Shown here: positions 8,359-15,532 of the stretch, in pieces
Layout of the letters: the number at the start of each line of letters is the position of its first letter
Position numbering within the stretch: the stretch's first letter is position 1
Origin: an uncultured Prevotella sp.
GTDB taxonomy: Bacteria > Bacteroidota > Bacteroidia > Bacteroidales > Bacteroidaceae
Direction of reading: 5' to 3'
DNA length: 64,000 nt
NCBI GenBank assembly: GCA_947170265.1
Contig: CAMVSV010000013.1
Span: 1-64,000 of the forward strand
Program-made: the position numbers and the translations under genes
The notes under the pieces: model-generated
Seen by the model: only the letters and a program-made list of their open reading frames with translations
The model's database searches: none
What the model was told of the DNA's origin: nothing

Positions 8359-9282
8359 TTACATTTGTTTGAGCGTAATCACGAATGTGGTTCCCTCTCC
8401 TTGATTGCTTCTAATCTTGATGTCGCCACCATGCAGCCTTACGGCATTCTTCACAATTGACAGACCGAGACCGGTGCCGCCAAGAGTGCGGCTGCGACTC
8501 TTGTCAATTCGATAGAAACGCTCAAAGATGCGTGGCAAGTGTTGCTGCGGAATGCCTGCTCCGTTGTCTTTGAATGTAATATGCCATTGTTCCCTGTCTT
8601 TTGTCGCTGACACCTCTACTGTGGTGCCATAGCCGGCATAGTTGAGGGCATTGTCGGTAAGATTTCTGAAGATACTGTATATGAGCTGTTCGTTTCCATG
8701 AATGATAATACCTTGTGGCAGACAATTATGTAGGCTCATCTCTTTCTGCCTGAAGGCGAGAGCTGTTTCCTCTACAATGTCGTTCATGATTAGTGACACG
8801 TCTACCCGTCCCATTTGTATTACATCCTGAGCAAAGTCCATGCGATTGAGAATGGATATGTCTTGCAAGAGTGTGGCAAGCCGTTGGGCTTGAGTCAGTG
8901 TTCGCTCAGTGAACATCTGTTTCTGTGAGTCGCTGATGCTTGGAGTGTGGAGTATAGTCTCAGCATAGCCGAGAATGCTTGCCACAGGTGTCTTCAGCTC
9001 ATGAGCAATGTTCTGGGTCAGCTCACGCCGCATCTGGTTTTCCTTTGTTGCCTGTTCGCGGCTGATACGTTCGTCCATTCGTCGTGCATAGCGCCAGAGC
9101 AAAATGCCGAGTCCGCCCATTACCACGAGCGAGAACAGCAGCAGGTGCCAGTCGCTCGCCTCATTGAATGGCTCCATCATCTTGCGGTCGTAATCCTCAA
9201 ACAATATGAATATAATGGCATAGGATGCAAACACTGCCATTATGCTAAGAAACATTTTACGTCCTTCTGTAAGCTTTCTCAT
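8359..9282 (-). CDS. Sensor histidine kinase (PhoR-like placement)
   Basis: This 307-residue membrane kinase has two N-terminal transmembrane helices (about residues 9-27 and 46-64) with only about 18 residues between them, so it has almost no external sensor domain. HisKA follows with the phosphoacceptor in NIAHELKTPVAS (His94). The ATPase domain has the N box NLTDNALNYAG, G1 DNGAGIP and G2 GGTGLGLSIVKN. It lies 47 bases behind its response regulator. The small sensor region suggests it reads a membrane partner; the adjacent Na/Pi symporter with a PhoU domain is a candidate. An 8-bp inverted repeat (8355-8362 with 8375-8382) overlaps the stop and may help termination. Confidence 0.93.
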   Translation of the reverse strand: MRKLTEGRKMFLSIMAVFASYAIIFILFEDYDRKMMEPFNEASDWHLLLFSLVVMGGLGILLWRYARRMDERISREQATKENQMRRELTQNIAHELKTPVASILGYAETILHTPSISDSQKQMFTERTLTQAQRLATLLQDISILNRMDFAQDVIQMGRVDVSLIMNDIVEETALAFRQKEMSLHNCLPQGIIIHGNEQLIYSIFRNLTDNALNYAGYGTTVEVSATKDREQWHITFKDNGAGIPQQHLPRIFERFYRIDKSRSRTLGGTGLGLSIVKNAVRLHGGDIKIRSNQGEGTTFVITLKQM

Positions 9283-9329
9283 ACCTCTTAGGTGGGTTGT
9301 TGTAGATGAAAAACATTATGGCGGTGATA

Positions 9330-10031
9330 CTATTCTCCCCATCTGAACAAATAGCCGTAGCCTTGCCGGGTTATTATGTATTGTCCATAGTGTCCCAGTT
9401 TCTTTCTTAGACGGGTGATGTTGACATCCACAGTACGTTCTGTCACAACCACGTCCTTGGGCCACACCTCGTCCAGTAGCTGCTGACGGGAGAAAACCTG
9501 TCCGCGCTGCTTCAACAGCAGTATGAGCAGATTAAGTTCCGTCTTGGTAAGGTTCAATGGTTCTCCGTCAGCCGAGGCACTCATCTGCGAAAGGTTGATA
9601 GTCAGTCCGTTGAATGTCAATAGGCTGCCCAGTGAAAGCGTGGTGTCGTTTTTCACCATTGCTTTCTCACTCCTGCTTAGCACGGCTTTCACCCTTGCTG
9701 TCAACTCACGCACTGAGAACGGCTTGGAGATATAATCATCGGCTCCGAGCGAGAACCCCTGTAACCTGTCTTCCTCAGAATCCCTTGCAGTGAGGAAAAT
9801 GATGGGTGTCGCATTACCTTGTGCCCTTAAGAGCCTTGCCATCTGGAAGCCAGACATTCCAGGCATCATAACGTCGAGTAATATCAGTCTGTAGAGGTTG
9901 AGGTCTTTCTTCATAGCCTCGTCAGCGGAATATGCCACATCAACCTCATAGCCTTCAGCCATTAGGTTCACCTGTAGTATCTCGCACAGGTCACTTTCAT
10001 CATCAACAATAAGGATAGGCTTGTTGTCCAT
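9330..10031 (-). CDS. OmpR/PhoB-family response regulator
   Basis: The 233-residue product has a receiver domain with the acidic pair DDE near residue 10, phosphoacceptor Asp53 in LLDVMMPGMSG, the conserved Thr in FLTARD and Lys in YISKPFSVREL. A winged-helix DNA-binding domain follows, with LTKTELNLLILLLKQRGQVFSR, the recognition region TERTVDVNITRLRKKLG and the terminal hairpin GYGYLFRW. It is the first gene of the two-component pair and has its own promoter box at 10102-10109, inside the end of the Na/Pi symporter gene. The three 11-bp repeats upstream of that symporter are a natural candidate target. Confidence 0.95.
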   Translation of the reverse strand: MDNKPILIVDDESDLCEILQVNLMAEGYEVDVAYSADEAMKKDLNLYRLILLDVMMPGMSGFQMARLLRAQGNATPIIFLTARDSEEDRLQGFSLGADDYISKPFSVRELTARVKAVLSRSEKAMVKNDTTLSLGSLLTFNGLTINLSQMSASADGEPLNLTKTELNLLILLLKQRGQVFSRQQLLDEVWPKDVVVTERTVDVNITRLRKKLGHYGQYIITRQGYGYLFRWGE

Positions 10032-10101
10032 CGTTCATGTATATATATCCAAATGCGGCAATGCTTGTACCAAGGGTTGGCAATTGCTCTTGTTCATGAT
10101 G

Positions 10102-10109
10102 CAAAAGTA
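10102..10109 (-). promoter_or_regulatory. Promoter -7 box of the response regulator gene
   Basis: TACTTTTG on the minus strand, with TTG 19 bases upstream. It lies next to the 3' end of the symporter gene. Confidence 0.55.
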
Positions 10110-10120
10110 GTGTTTTTTTC

Positions 10121-11797
10121 TTATTTTCCAAATCTTGCCTGCACTACGTTGACTACATAATCGCAAAGTTTCTCGATTTCGTTTATCAAATCGGTGTATA
10201 GAACGCTCAGAGAGTAGTCGTAGTCGTGGCTGTTGATGCTTTGTATGTTTTCAGCCTTTAGTCTGTCACGAAGAGCATTCATTTCGTTTTCAATGCGATA
10301 AGTCTCTCGTATGTCGTGAATGCTATTGTGGGAATGCATGACGAGACACATCTGCTCAAGAGCATCGTCGGCGAGCATCGTCATGTGATGCAGGTTGTCA
10401 GTCTGGCTTGCAGTGAACGCCACACCTTGTTCGTTGCGTCTATGCAACGAGCGTGCAAGCTTGTAGCAGGAGTCACCGATGCTTTCCAGCTCACTCACCT
10501 CGCGCATCATCTGGCGTATCTTCTGCTTGGTGTCATCGCTCAGATGGTCGTTGGACACCTGTTCAAGATATTCGGCAATAGCCAACTCAGTGTGGTCGCT
10601 CATGTCTTCGGCATGCTCTATGTCTGCATAAAGCTTCTCAAAGGCATCGCCATTTGTCGTTTCCATGAGTTTGGTAGTCATGGCAAACATGTCACGCATC
10701 TGATTGGCAAAGTGTGCGGTTTCTTTCTGAGCTTGGAGAACTGCTATTTCTGGAGTCTGCACTAATCCGGCTTGGATATATTTAAGCCCAAGTGCCTTTG
10801 TGGTACTGCCTGTTTTCTCAGACAGCAAGCGGCACACAATATGTTCCATCTGAGGAATGAAGCCGATGAGGAGGGCTGTGTTGGTCACATTGAACAAGGT
10901 ATGGAACATTGCCAGTACCACAGGTAGTTTTTCTGCCTGTCCCGCCAACTCCGGATTATATCCCACTAAAGAGCATACAGTATTGACAAAGGGATAGAAC
11001 ACTATGAGAATCCACATGACTCCAAAGATGTTGAACAACAGGTGTGCCAATGCTGCACGACGAGCGTCCAATCCGGCACCGAAGGCAGCGAGATTGGCTG
11101 TAGCAGTTGTTCCGATGTTCTCACCCATGACAAGTGCAATGCCGAGATAGATGGGTAGCACTCCCGTGGAGCAGAGAAGTATGGTTATAGCCATGACGGC
11201 TGCCGACGACTGGACGATACAGGTGATAATGGCACCAATGGCAAGGAAGATGAGAATGGTGGCGTAGCTGTCGGTACTAAATGAAGCGAAGAACGACACC
11301 ACACTCTCATTGTGCTCCAAATCCATCTCCTTGCCGGCAGAGCTGAGCATCACCAACGACCAGAACATGAACGCGATGCCAAATAGGAAATCACCCACAT
11401 AGCGTTGACGTTTCCTGTAGATGAGGATGATGCCTAATATAAATGAAGGAAAAACGATATTCGTAAGGTCAATGTTATAGCCCAGCGACATTATCCATGC
11501 CGTGAGTGTGGTGCCGATGTTTGCACCCATGATTACAGAAATCGCTTGTTTGAGAGTCAGCAGTCCGGCACTGACGAAAGATACTGTCATTACTGTCGTA
11601 GCAGAAGACGACTGTACGGCACAGGTAACAGCGGTACCGGTAAGTACACCCGTGAAACGGTTGGTTGTCATCTTGGCGAGTATGTGTCGCAGTTGCGAAC
11701 CCGCCATTTTCTGCAGTGCTTCGCTCATCTGCTTCATTCCGAAGATGAGCAATCCCAATGCACCAAGGAGCTTAAAAGTAATTAGTATGTATTCCAT
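10121..11797 (-). CDS. Na/Pi cotransporter family protein with C-terminal PhoU-like domain
   Basis: This inner-membrane protein (558 residues from the chosen start) belongs to the NptA/YjbB family of sodium-phosphate symporters. It contains the two inverted Na/Pi repeats, each with a QSSSA signature (AVQSSSATT near residue 60 and IVQSSAAVMA near residue 195) and a conserved GANIGTT or GENIGTT. The C-terminal 200 residues are a PhoU-like helical domain. An upstream ATG exists at 11836, but the promoter box (11806-11813) lies between the two. I therefore chose the ATG at 11797, which starts directly at the first membrane helix (MEYILITFKLL) and leaves almost no leader. The PhoB-like system downstream and the repeats upstream suggest phosphate control. 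Confidence 0.93.
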   Translation of the reverse strand: MEYILITFKLLGALGLLIFGMKQMSEALQKMAGSQLRHILAKMTTNRFTGVLTGTAVTCAVQSSSATTVMTVSFVSAGLLTLKQAISVIMGANIGTTLTAWIMSLGYNIDLTNIVFPSFILGIILIYRKRQRYVGDFLFGIAFMFWSLVMLSSAGKEMDLEHNESVVSFFASFSTDSYATILIFLAIGAIITCIVQSSAAVMAITILLCSTGVLPIYLGIALVMGENIGTTATANLAAFGAGLDARRAALAHLLFNIFGVMWILIVFYPFVNTVCSLVGYNPELAGQAEKLPVVLAMFHTLFNVTNTALLIGFIPQMEHIVCRLLSEKTGSTTKALGLKYIQAGLVQTPEIAVLQAQKETAHFANQMRDMFAMTTKLMETTNGDAFEKLYADIEHAEDMSDHTELAIAEYLEQVSNDHLSDDTKQKIRQMMREVSELESIGDSCYKLARSLHRRNEQGVAFTASQTDNLHHMTMLADDALEQMCLVMHSHNSIHDIRETYRIENEMNALRDRLKAENIQSINSHDYDYSLSVLYTDLINEIEKLCDYVVNVVQARFGK

Positions 11798-11805
11798 ATC
11801 GCCAG

Positions 11806-11813
11806 CAAAGGTA
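11806..11813 (-). promoter_or_regulatory. Promoter -7 box of the Na/Pi symporter
   Basis: TACCTTTG on the minus strand, with TTG exactly 20 bases upstream. Only 8 bases separate it from the chosen ATG, so the mRNA should be leaderless or nearly so. Confidence 0.7.
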
Positions 11814-11855
11814 TCTTGAAGCTTTCTTACTACCAATTAAATGGTATTAAGATTA

Positions 11856-11888
11856 TGATACAATGATGTTACGATTTTGTTACGATTG
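11856..11888 (-). promoter_or_regulatory. Candidate Pho box: three 11-bp direct repeats
   Basis: On the plus strand the units are TGATACAATGA, TGTTACGATTT and TGTTACGATTG, in perfect 11-bp register. Read on the minus strand they give GTAACA, GTAACA and GTATCA every 11 bases, close to the TTAACA-type boxes bound by PhoP in Bacillus and to the 11-bp periodicity of PhoB boxes. They lie about 55-90 bases upstream of the predicted symporter transcription start, a usual place for activator sites. Confidence 0.5.
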
Positions 11889-12123
11889 CCCGACTGTCCG
11901 TTTTTTGTTCGTTTGTCAATGGGCAAAGTTAAACAAAATGGTTGATGTCGTTAATGAATACTTGTTCAGATGTTTTATGAAGTCGCAAAGTTTACCCTTG
12001 TTACCGTTGGTATATTGGTTTTGATAAATGAAATCGGGGACGAAGCATTTTCGTTTGCTCCGTCCCCAAATGATATATAGGTGCGTGGATGATTACTTAA
12101 CCACGACTTTTTGTAGTTCTTCA
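11889..12123. other. Intergenic region with a terminator
   Basis: Between the symporter promoter region and the TlpA-like gene end. The hairpin GGGGACGAAGC (12036-12046) with GCTCCGTCCCC (12057-12067) probably ends the TlpA-like transcript on the minus strand. A 46-codon minus frame overlaps the hairpin and is judged spurious. Confidence 0.6.
12036..12067 (-). terminator. Hairpin downstream of the TlpA-like gene
   Basis: An 11-bp GC-rich stem with one mismatch and a 10-base loop. No strong U run follows on the minus strand, so efficiency is uncertain. Confidence 0.45.
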
Positions 12124-12951
12124 TTATTTATATATCTCGTCCAGCTTCTTTATGAGTTGTTCACCGCGTAAGTCCATGGCAACAATGCGTCCTATGCCGT
12201 CGACAAGGATGTTTGACGGTATGCTGTGAACACCGTATGCCTCTGCTGCGGCACACTTCCATCCCGCAAGGTCGGATATGTGGTGCCATGGCATGTCGAG
12301 GCTCTTGATGGCTGCTTTCCACGCGTCGGCCTTAGAGTCGAACGACACACCCACCACGTCGAAGCCTTTGTCTTTATAAGTGTTGTAGGCTTTCACCACG
12401 TTAGGCATCTCCTGTCGGCATGGACCGCACCACGATGCCCAGAAGTCCACCAACACATAGTTGCCCTTGCCCACCCAGTCGCTAAGGTTTGCGGGAGTGC
12501 CTTCCGGAGTGTTCATGCTGAGGTCCTTGTACATCGTTCCCGGTGCGCGCAGCTCCAATAGCGCCATCCTGCCTTTTATCTCGTTGAGCTCTGGCTCGTT
12601 GATATATGCTGCTGTGGGGTCGAGCAGTTCCACCATGTCGTCGTAGGTGAGCAGTGGTGCAACCTTCACGATGAACTGTGCCGGTGTGGTGTTGTCTCTG
12701 TTGGCCTTGGCATAGTCCATGACGAGCTGTTTCTCCTTGTTGCCAATGGCTTCGAATTGTTCCTCTATTGCTGCCATCCGTTCTGTCTCGTCGTCAGTTT
12801 TCACCTCTTTCTTGCTGATGCTGACATATTCGTTGACGAGAACCTCGGCAATATTGTCGAGGGAGTCAATCTGCTGAATGAGAATGTTGGTCTGTGAGTG
12901 TGCCGCCGTGATGATGAGAATGGCGGTAAGTGATGTTAATAGTCTTTTCAT
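12124..12951 (-). CDS. TlpA-like periplasmic thiol-disulfide oxidoreductase
   Basis: This 275-residue exported protein has a signal peptide (MKRLLTSLTAILIITAAHS). Its C-terminal thioredoxin-fold domain has the active site FWASWCGPCRQEMP near residue 170 and the cis-Pro loop GVHSIPSNILV. The N-terminal 130 residues are helical and charged, as in the Bacteroidetes TlpA proteins that carry an extra N-terminal domain. These usually act as reductants in the periplasm, for example for cytochrome or surface-protein thiols. It is transcribed alone, divergent from the DMT exporter gene, with a TAAATTTG promoter box 30 bases upstream of the ATG. The partner protein is unknown. Confidence 0.9.
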   Translation of the reverse strand: MKRLLTSLTAILIITAAHSQTNILIQQIDSLDNIAEVLVNEYVSISKKEVKTDDETERMAAIEEQFEAIGNKEKQLVMDYAKANRDNTTPAQFIVKVAPLLTYDDMVELLDPTAAYINEPELNEIKGRMALLELRAPGTMYKDLSMNTPEGTPANLSDWVGKGNYVLVDFWASWCGPCRQEMPNVVKAYNTYKDKGFDVVGVSFDSKADAWKAAIKSLDMPWHHISDLAGWKCAAAEAYGVHSIPSNILVDGIGRIVAMDLRGEQLIKKLDEIYK

Positions 12952-12981
12952 ATTGTTGGCATGAGTGTTTTTTTATTTCTG

Positions 12982-12989
12982 CAAATTTA
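12982..12989 (-). promoter_or_regulatory. Promoter -7 box of the TlpA-like gene
   Basis: TAAATTTG on the minus strand, 30 bases before the ATG at 12951. Confidence 0.55.
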
Positions 12990-13032
12990 CGATTATGTTG
13001 CAATAATGCAAAAGAAAACGTTTTTTTCTTTG

Positions 13033-13040
13033 TATTTTTG
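13033..13040 (+). promoter_or_regulatory. Promoter -7 box of the DMT transporter
   Basis: TATTTTTG on the plus strand; only 8 bases separate it from the ATG at 13049, so a leaderless mRNA is predicted. Confidence 0.6.
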
Positions 13041-13048
13041 CACTCACA

Positions 13049-13987
13049 ATGGGAGCAAGGAGCAATATCATTCCCCACATCACGGCATTTCTCGTGGTTT
13101 GTGTATGGGGCAGTACGTTTGTATTTACCAAACTGCTGCTCCAGAGTGGCTTGTCGCCTGCTCATGTGTTCACACTGCGTTTTGTCATTGCCTATGTGTT
13201 GCTGGTTGTGGTAACATTGTTGACAGGCAGGGGACGACGGTTGTTTTGCAACACTCTGAGACATGAGCTGCTCATGGTGGGTCTGGGCATTACCGGCGGA
13301 TCTCTCTATTTCCTCACAGAGAACCAGGCATTGATATACACCACTACTACCAACACGTCGCTAATAGTTTGTTCGTGTCCCATTGTGGCAGCTCTGCTCA
13401 TAGGACTGTTTTATCGAAGTGAGCGCATGAGTGGCATTCAGATAGCAGGATCGCTCATGGCGGTGATGGGAGTGGCAGTGGTGGTGCTCAATGGTCATTT
13501 CGTGCTCCATCTCTCGCCCTTGGGCGATGGTCTCGCATTGTGTGCCAACCTATGTTGGGCTGTCTATTCCCTTCTCATTATTCCAGCCAACAGGCACTAT
13601 GATGCCGTGTTCATCACCCGTAAGGTGTTTTTCTATGGTATGCTTACCATTATACCTTATTATATTATACACCCAGAACTACCGGATATTGCCATATTGC
13701 TTCAGCCAGGTGTCATTTGTAATCTTCTGTTCCTTGGTGCCGTGGCTTCCATGTCGTGTTTCCTGTTGTGGACGTGGGTGATGGACAGGCTTGGTGCAAT
13801 GGTTGCCACCAACTATGTATACATGAACCCCATCACCACGGTGGTGTTTGCATGGTGGATATTGAGTGAACCAGTAACTCCGTTTTTCGTATTAGGCTCG
13901 CTGCTCATACTTGGTGGCATGTATCTTGCTGACCGTCGACACTCAGCCACGGCTCATGCCGGTGAAGCCAAAGAGTCAGTAAGATGA
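13049..13987 (+). CDS. DMT-superfamily (EamA) transporter
   Basis: This 312-residue inner-membrane protein has about ten transmembrane helices arranged as two EamA repeats (roughly residues 8-140 and 155-290). The repeat starts are [16 protein letters not shown] and [16 protein letters not shown]. Members export metabolites or amino acids; the substrate here is unknown. The second half ends with the typical [22 protein letters not shown]. The stop TGA overlaps an ATG of the queF frame (ATGA at 13984-13987), but queF most likely starts 48 bases later. The two genes are nevertheless close enough for one transcript. Confidence 0.9.
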   Translation: MGARSNIIPHITAFLVVCVWGSTFVFTKLLLQSGLSPAHVFTLRFVIAYVLLVVVTLLTGRGRRLFCNTLRHELLMVGLGITGGSLYFLTENQALIYTTTTNTSLIVCSCPIVAALLIGLFYRSERMSGIQIAGSLMAVMGVAVVVLNGHFVLHLSPLGDGLALCANLCWAVYSLLIIPANRHYDAVFITRKVFFYGMLTIIPYYIIHPELPDIAILLQPGVICNLLFLGAVASMSCFLLWTWVMDRLGAMVATNYVYMNPITTVVFAWWILSEPVTPFFVLGSLLILGGMYLADRRHSATAHAGEAKESVR

Positions 13988-14034
13988 TTGGGAAAGTGAT
14001 TGAAAATTATCAAACATATATAATTCTCTATAAT

Positions 14035-14493
14035 ATGGATACAAGAAAAGATGAAGGGCTGAAAGCTCTTGGAAAGAAGACCGAATACAAGGACGACTAT
14101 GCTCCAGAGATGCTTGAGACATTTACTAATCAGCACCCAGAGAATGACTATTGGGTGAGGTTCAACTGTCCGGAGTTCACCACACTGTGTCCCATTACCG
14201 GACAACCCGACTTCGGTGAGCTCAGAATAGCATACATCCCTGACGAGCGAATGGTTGAGAGCAAGTCGCTTAAACTCTATCTGTTCTCTTTCCGCAACCA
14301 TGGAGGGTTCCACGAGGATTGTGTCAACGTGGTGATGAAAGACCTCATTCGCCTAATGAACCCGAAGTATATAGAGGTGACGGGCTTGTTTGTGCCGCGT
14401 GGTGGTATAAGCATCTGGCCCTTTGCCAACTATGGTCGCAAGGGGACAAAATATGAGAAGCTGGCAGAGCAACGCTTTGCCACTCATGAGTGA
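14035..14493 (+). CDS. queF: NADPH-dependent 7-cyano-7-deazaguanine reductase
   Basis: QueF reduces preQ0 to preQ1 in queuosine biosynthesis. The 152-residue product is the short, single-domain type. It contains the catalytic Cys and Asp in [13 protein letters not shown], the QueF signature [16 protein letters not shown] with the NADPH- and substrate-binding residues, and HEDCVN. The frame opens at 13984, but [13 protein letters not shown] at 14035 matches the usual N-terminus, so I start there. tgt, whose enzyme inserts preQ1 into tRNA, is also in the window (56916-58043) but not adjacent. The queF stop lies only 7 bases from the end of the convergent lipoprotein gene, with no obvious terminator. 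Confidence 0.95.
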   Translation: MDTRKDEGLKALGKKTEYKDDYAPEMLETFTNQHPENDYWVRFNCPEFTTLCPITGQPDFGELRIAYIPDERMVESKSLKLYLFSFRNHGGFHEDCVNVVMKDLIRLMNPKYIEVTGLFVPRGGISIWPFANYGRKGTKYEKLAEQRFATHE

Positions 14494-14500
14494 CGGTGGC

Positions 14501-15319
14501 TCACTTGCTTATAGAGTCGCTCTTAGCCTGTTTCCTGGCAGCTTCCGTAGCTTTCTTATTGGCTTCCATGGCATTTTTCTGTCTGTGGAAGCCAATTTCT
14601 TTGCCATTGATGCTCATGGCAAGGGTGTCGCCGAGCATGTAAAGCAGTTCGGCGGTGTCACGTTTCACCTTGCTGTCGGGTAGTCTCACCCTATTCTTGT
14701 CTACCGTGTCGCATGTAAGAATGACGCGACCGTTAAACGTGTGCCATGCAGTATAGCGCTTCACCGGAGGATATTCCACGATGCTCTCATCGCTGAGGCT
14801 GTTGCCCTTATACACTGCGCCAACGCTTGATGCCTGGTTCTGTCGTTTCAGGGTGAAACCATATTCGCGCGGAATGAATATGAGTGCGCGGAGGGAGTCG
14901 GAGAGCTCTTCATGTATTTCCTTTTCGCTCTTCAAGGCATTCTCCTTGAGGGTGGGCATCACCTGATACGTCCAAGTGCCTTTCAGTTGGTCGAGGTCGA
15001 TGATCATGGTTGCCTCCTTTTTGTTGTCTGGATTTACCATGATGGCTATCCAGTCGCCAATCTCTGGATGTCCGAACACCTTGTTGTTGCGCATGGCAGA
15101 GGTGATGTCGTAGTATATGGGGTCACCGCCATCTTCCGGGAGGAATACCACCACGGTGTCGTTGCAGCCGTCGCAAGCCAAACCGTAGATCATGCTGTCG
15201 CCAGGAAGTTTCTCGGTAATGCTCGTAGTGGTGTGCTTGTCAGTGTGTTTTCTCTTTGAACATGCAGCTATGGCGCATGCAATGATGCTTATAATAGATA
15301 TGAATAGCAGTTTCCTCAT
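14501..15319 (-). CDS. Lipoprotein of unknown function
   Basis: The 272-residue product starts MRKLLFISIISIIACAIAACS, a lipoprotein signal peptide with a lipobox ending at the Cys. It should be lipid-anchored in the envelope. The mature region begins with a charged linker (KRKHTDKHTT), then a beta-rich body containing two short Cys in LACDGCNDTVVVF, and ends in a Lys/Ala-rich helix (NKKATEAARKQAKSDS). I do not recognise the family. The frame opens further upstream at 15385, but the promoter box TAATTTTG at 15347-15354 lies within that extension, so the ATG at 15319 is preferred. Confidence 0.8.
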   Translation of the reverse strand: MRKLLFISIISIIACAIAACSKRKHTDKHTTTSITEKLPGDSMIYGLACDGCNDTVVVFLPEDGGDPIYYDITSAMRNNKVFGHPEIGDWIAIMVNPDNKKEATMIIDLDQLKGTWTYQVMPTLKENALKSEKEIHEELSDSLRALIFIPREYGFTLKRQNQASSVGAVYKGNSLSDESIVEYPPVKRYTAWHTFNGRVILTCDTVDKNRVRLPDSKVKRDTAELLYMLGDTLAMSINGKEIGFHRQKNAMEANKKATEAARKQAKSDSISK

Positions 15320-15346
15320 TGTTGTCGTTAATGTGATTTTGTGTGG

Positions 15347-15354
15347 CAAAATTA
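15347..15354 (-). promoter_or_regulatory. Promoter -7 box of the lipoprotein gene
   Basis: TAATTTTG on the minus strand, 27 bases before the chosen ATG. Confidence 0.6.
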
Positions 15355-15440
15355 CGAAAAATGCCCGATACCACAACAACCTCATTATGTAATAATTGCT
15401 AAAAAAGTGTGTTATAGACTGCTAAATGGATTTTTTTGCC

Positions 15441-15448
15441 TAATTTTG
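15441..15448 (+). promoter_or_regulatory. Promoter -7 box of the carboxyltransferase gene
   Basis: TAATTTTG on the plus strand gives a leader of about 80 nt before the ATG at 15533. Confidence 0.6.
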
Positions 15449-15532
15449 CACAGCCTAAGCAGCATGTCCTCGTGGAAATGGGGCTGACTGCGGTAGGAAT
15501 TAAGGATAAAAGAAGGTAAAAATATCAAGATA

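Noticed and set aside
12000..12146. 46-codon minus-strand frame downstream of the TlpA-like gene
   Set aside because: It runs through the terminator hairpin and overlaps the preceding gene end.
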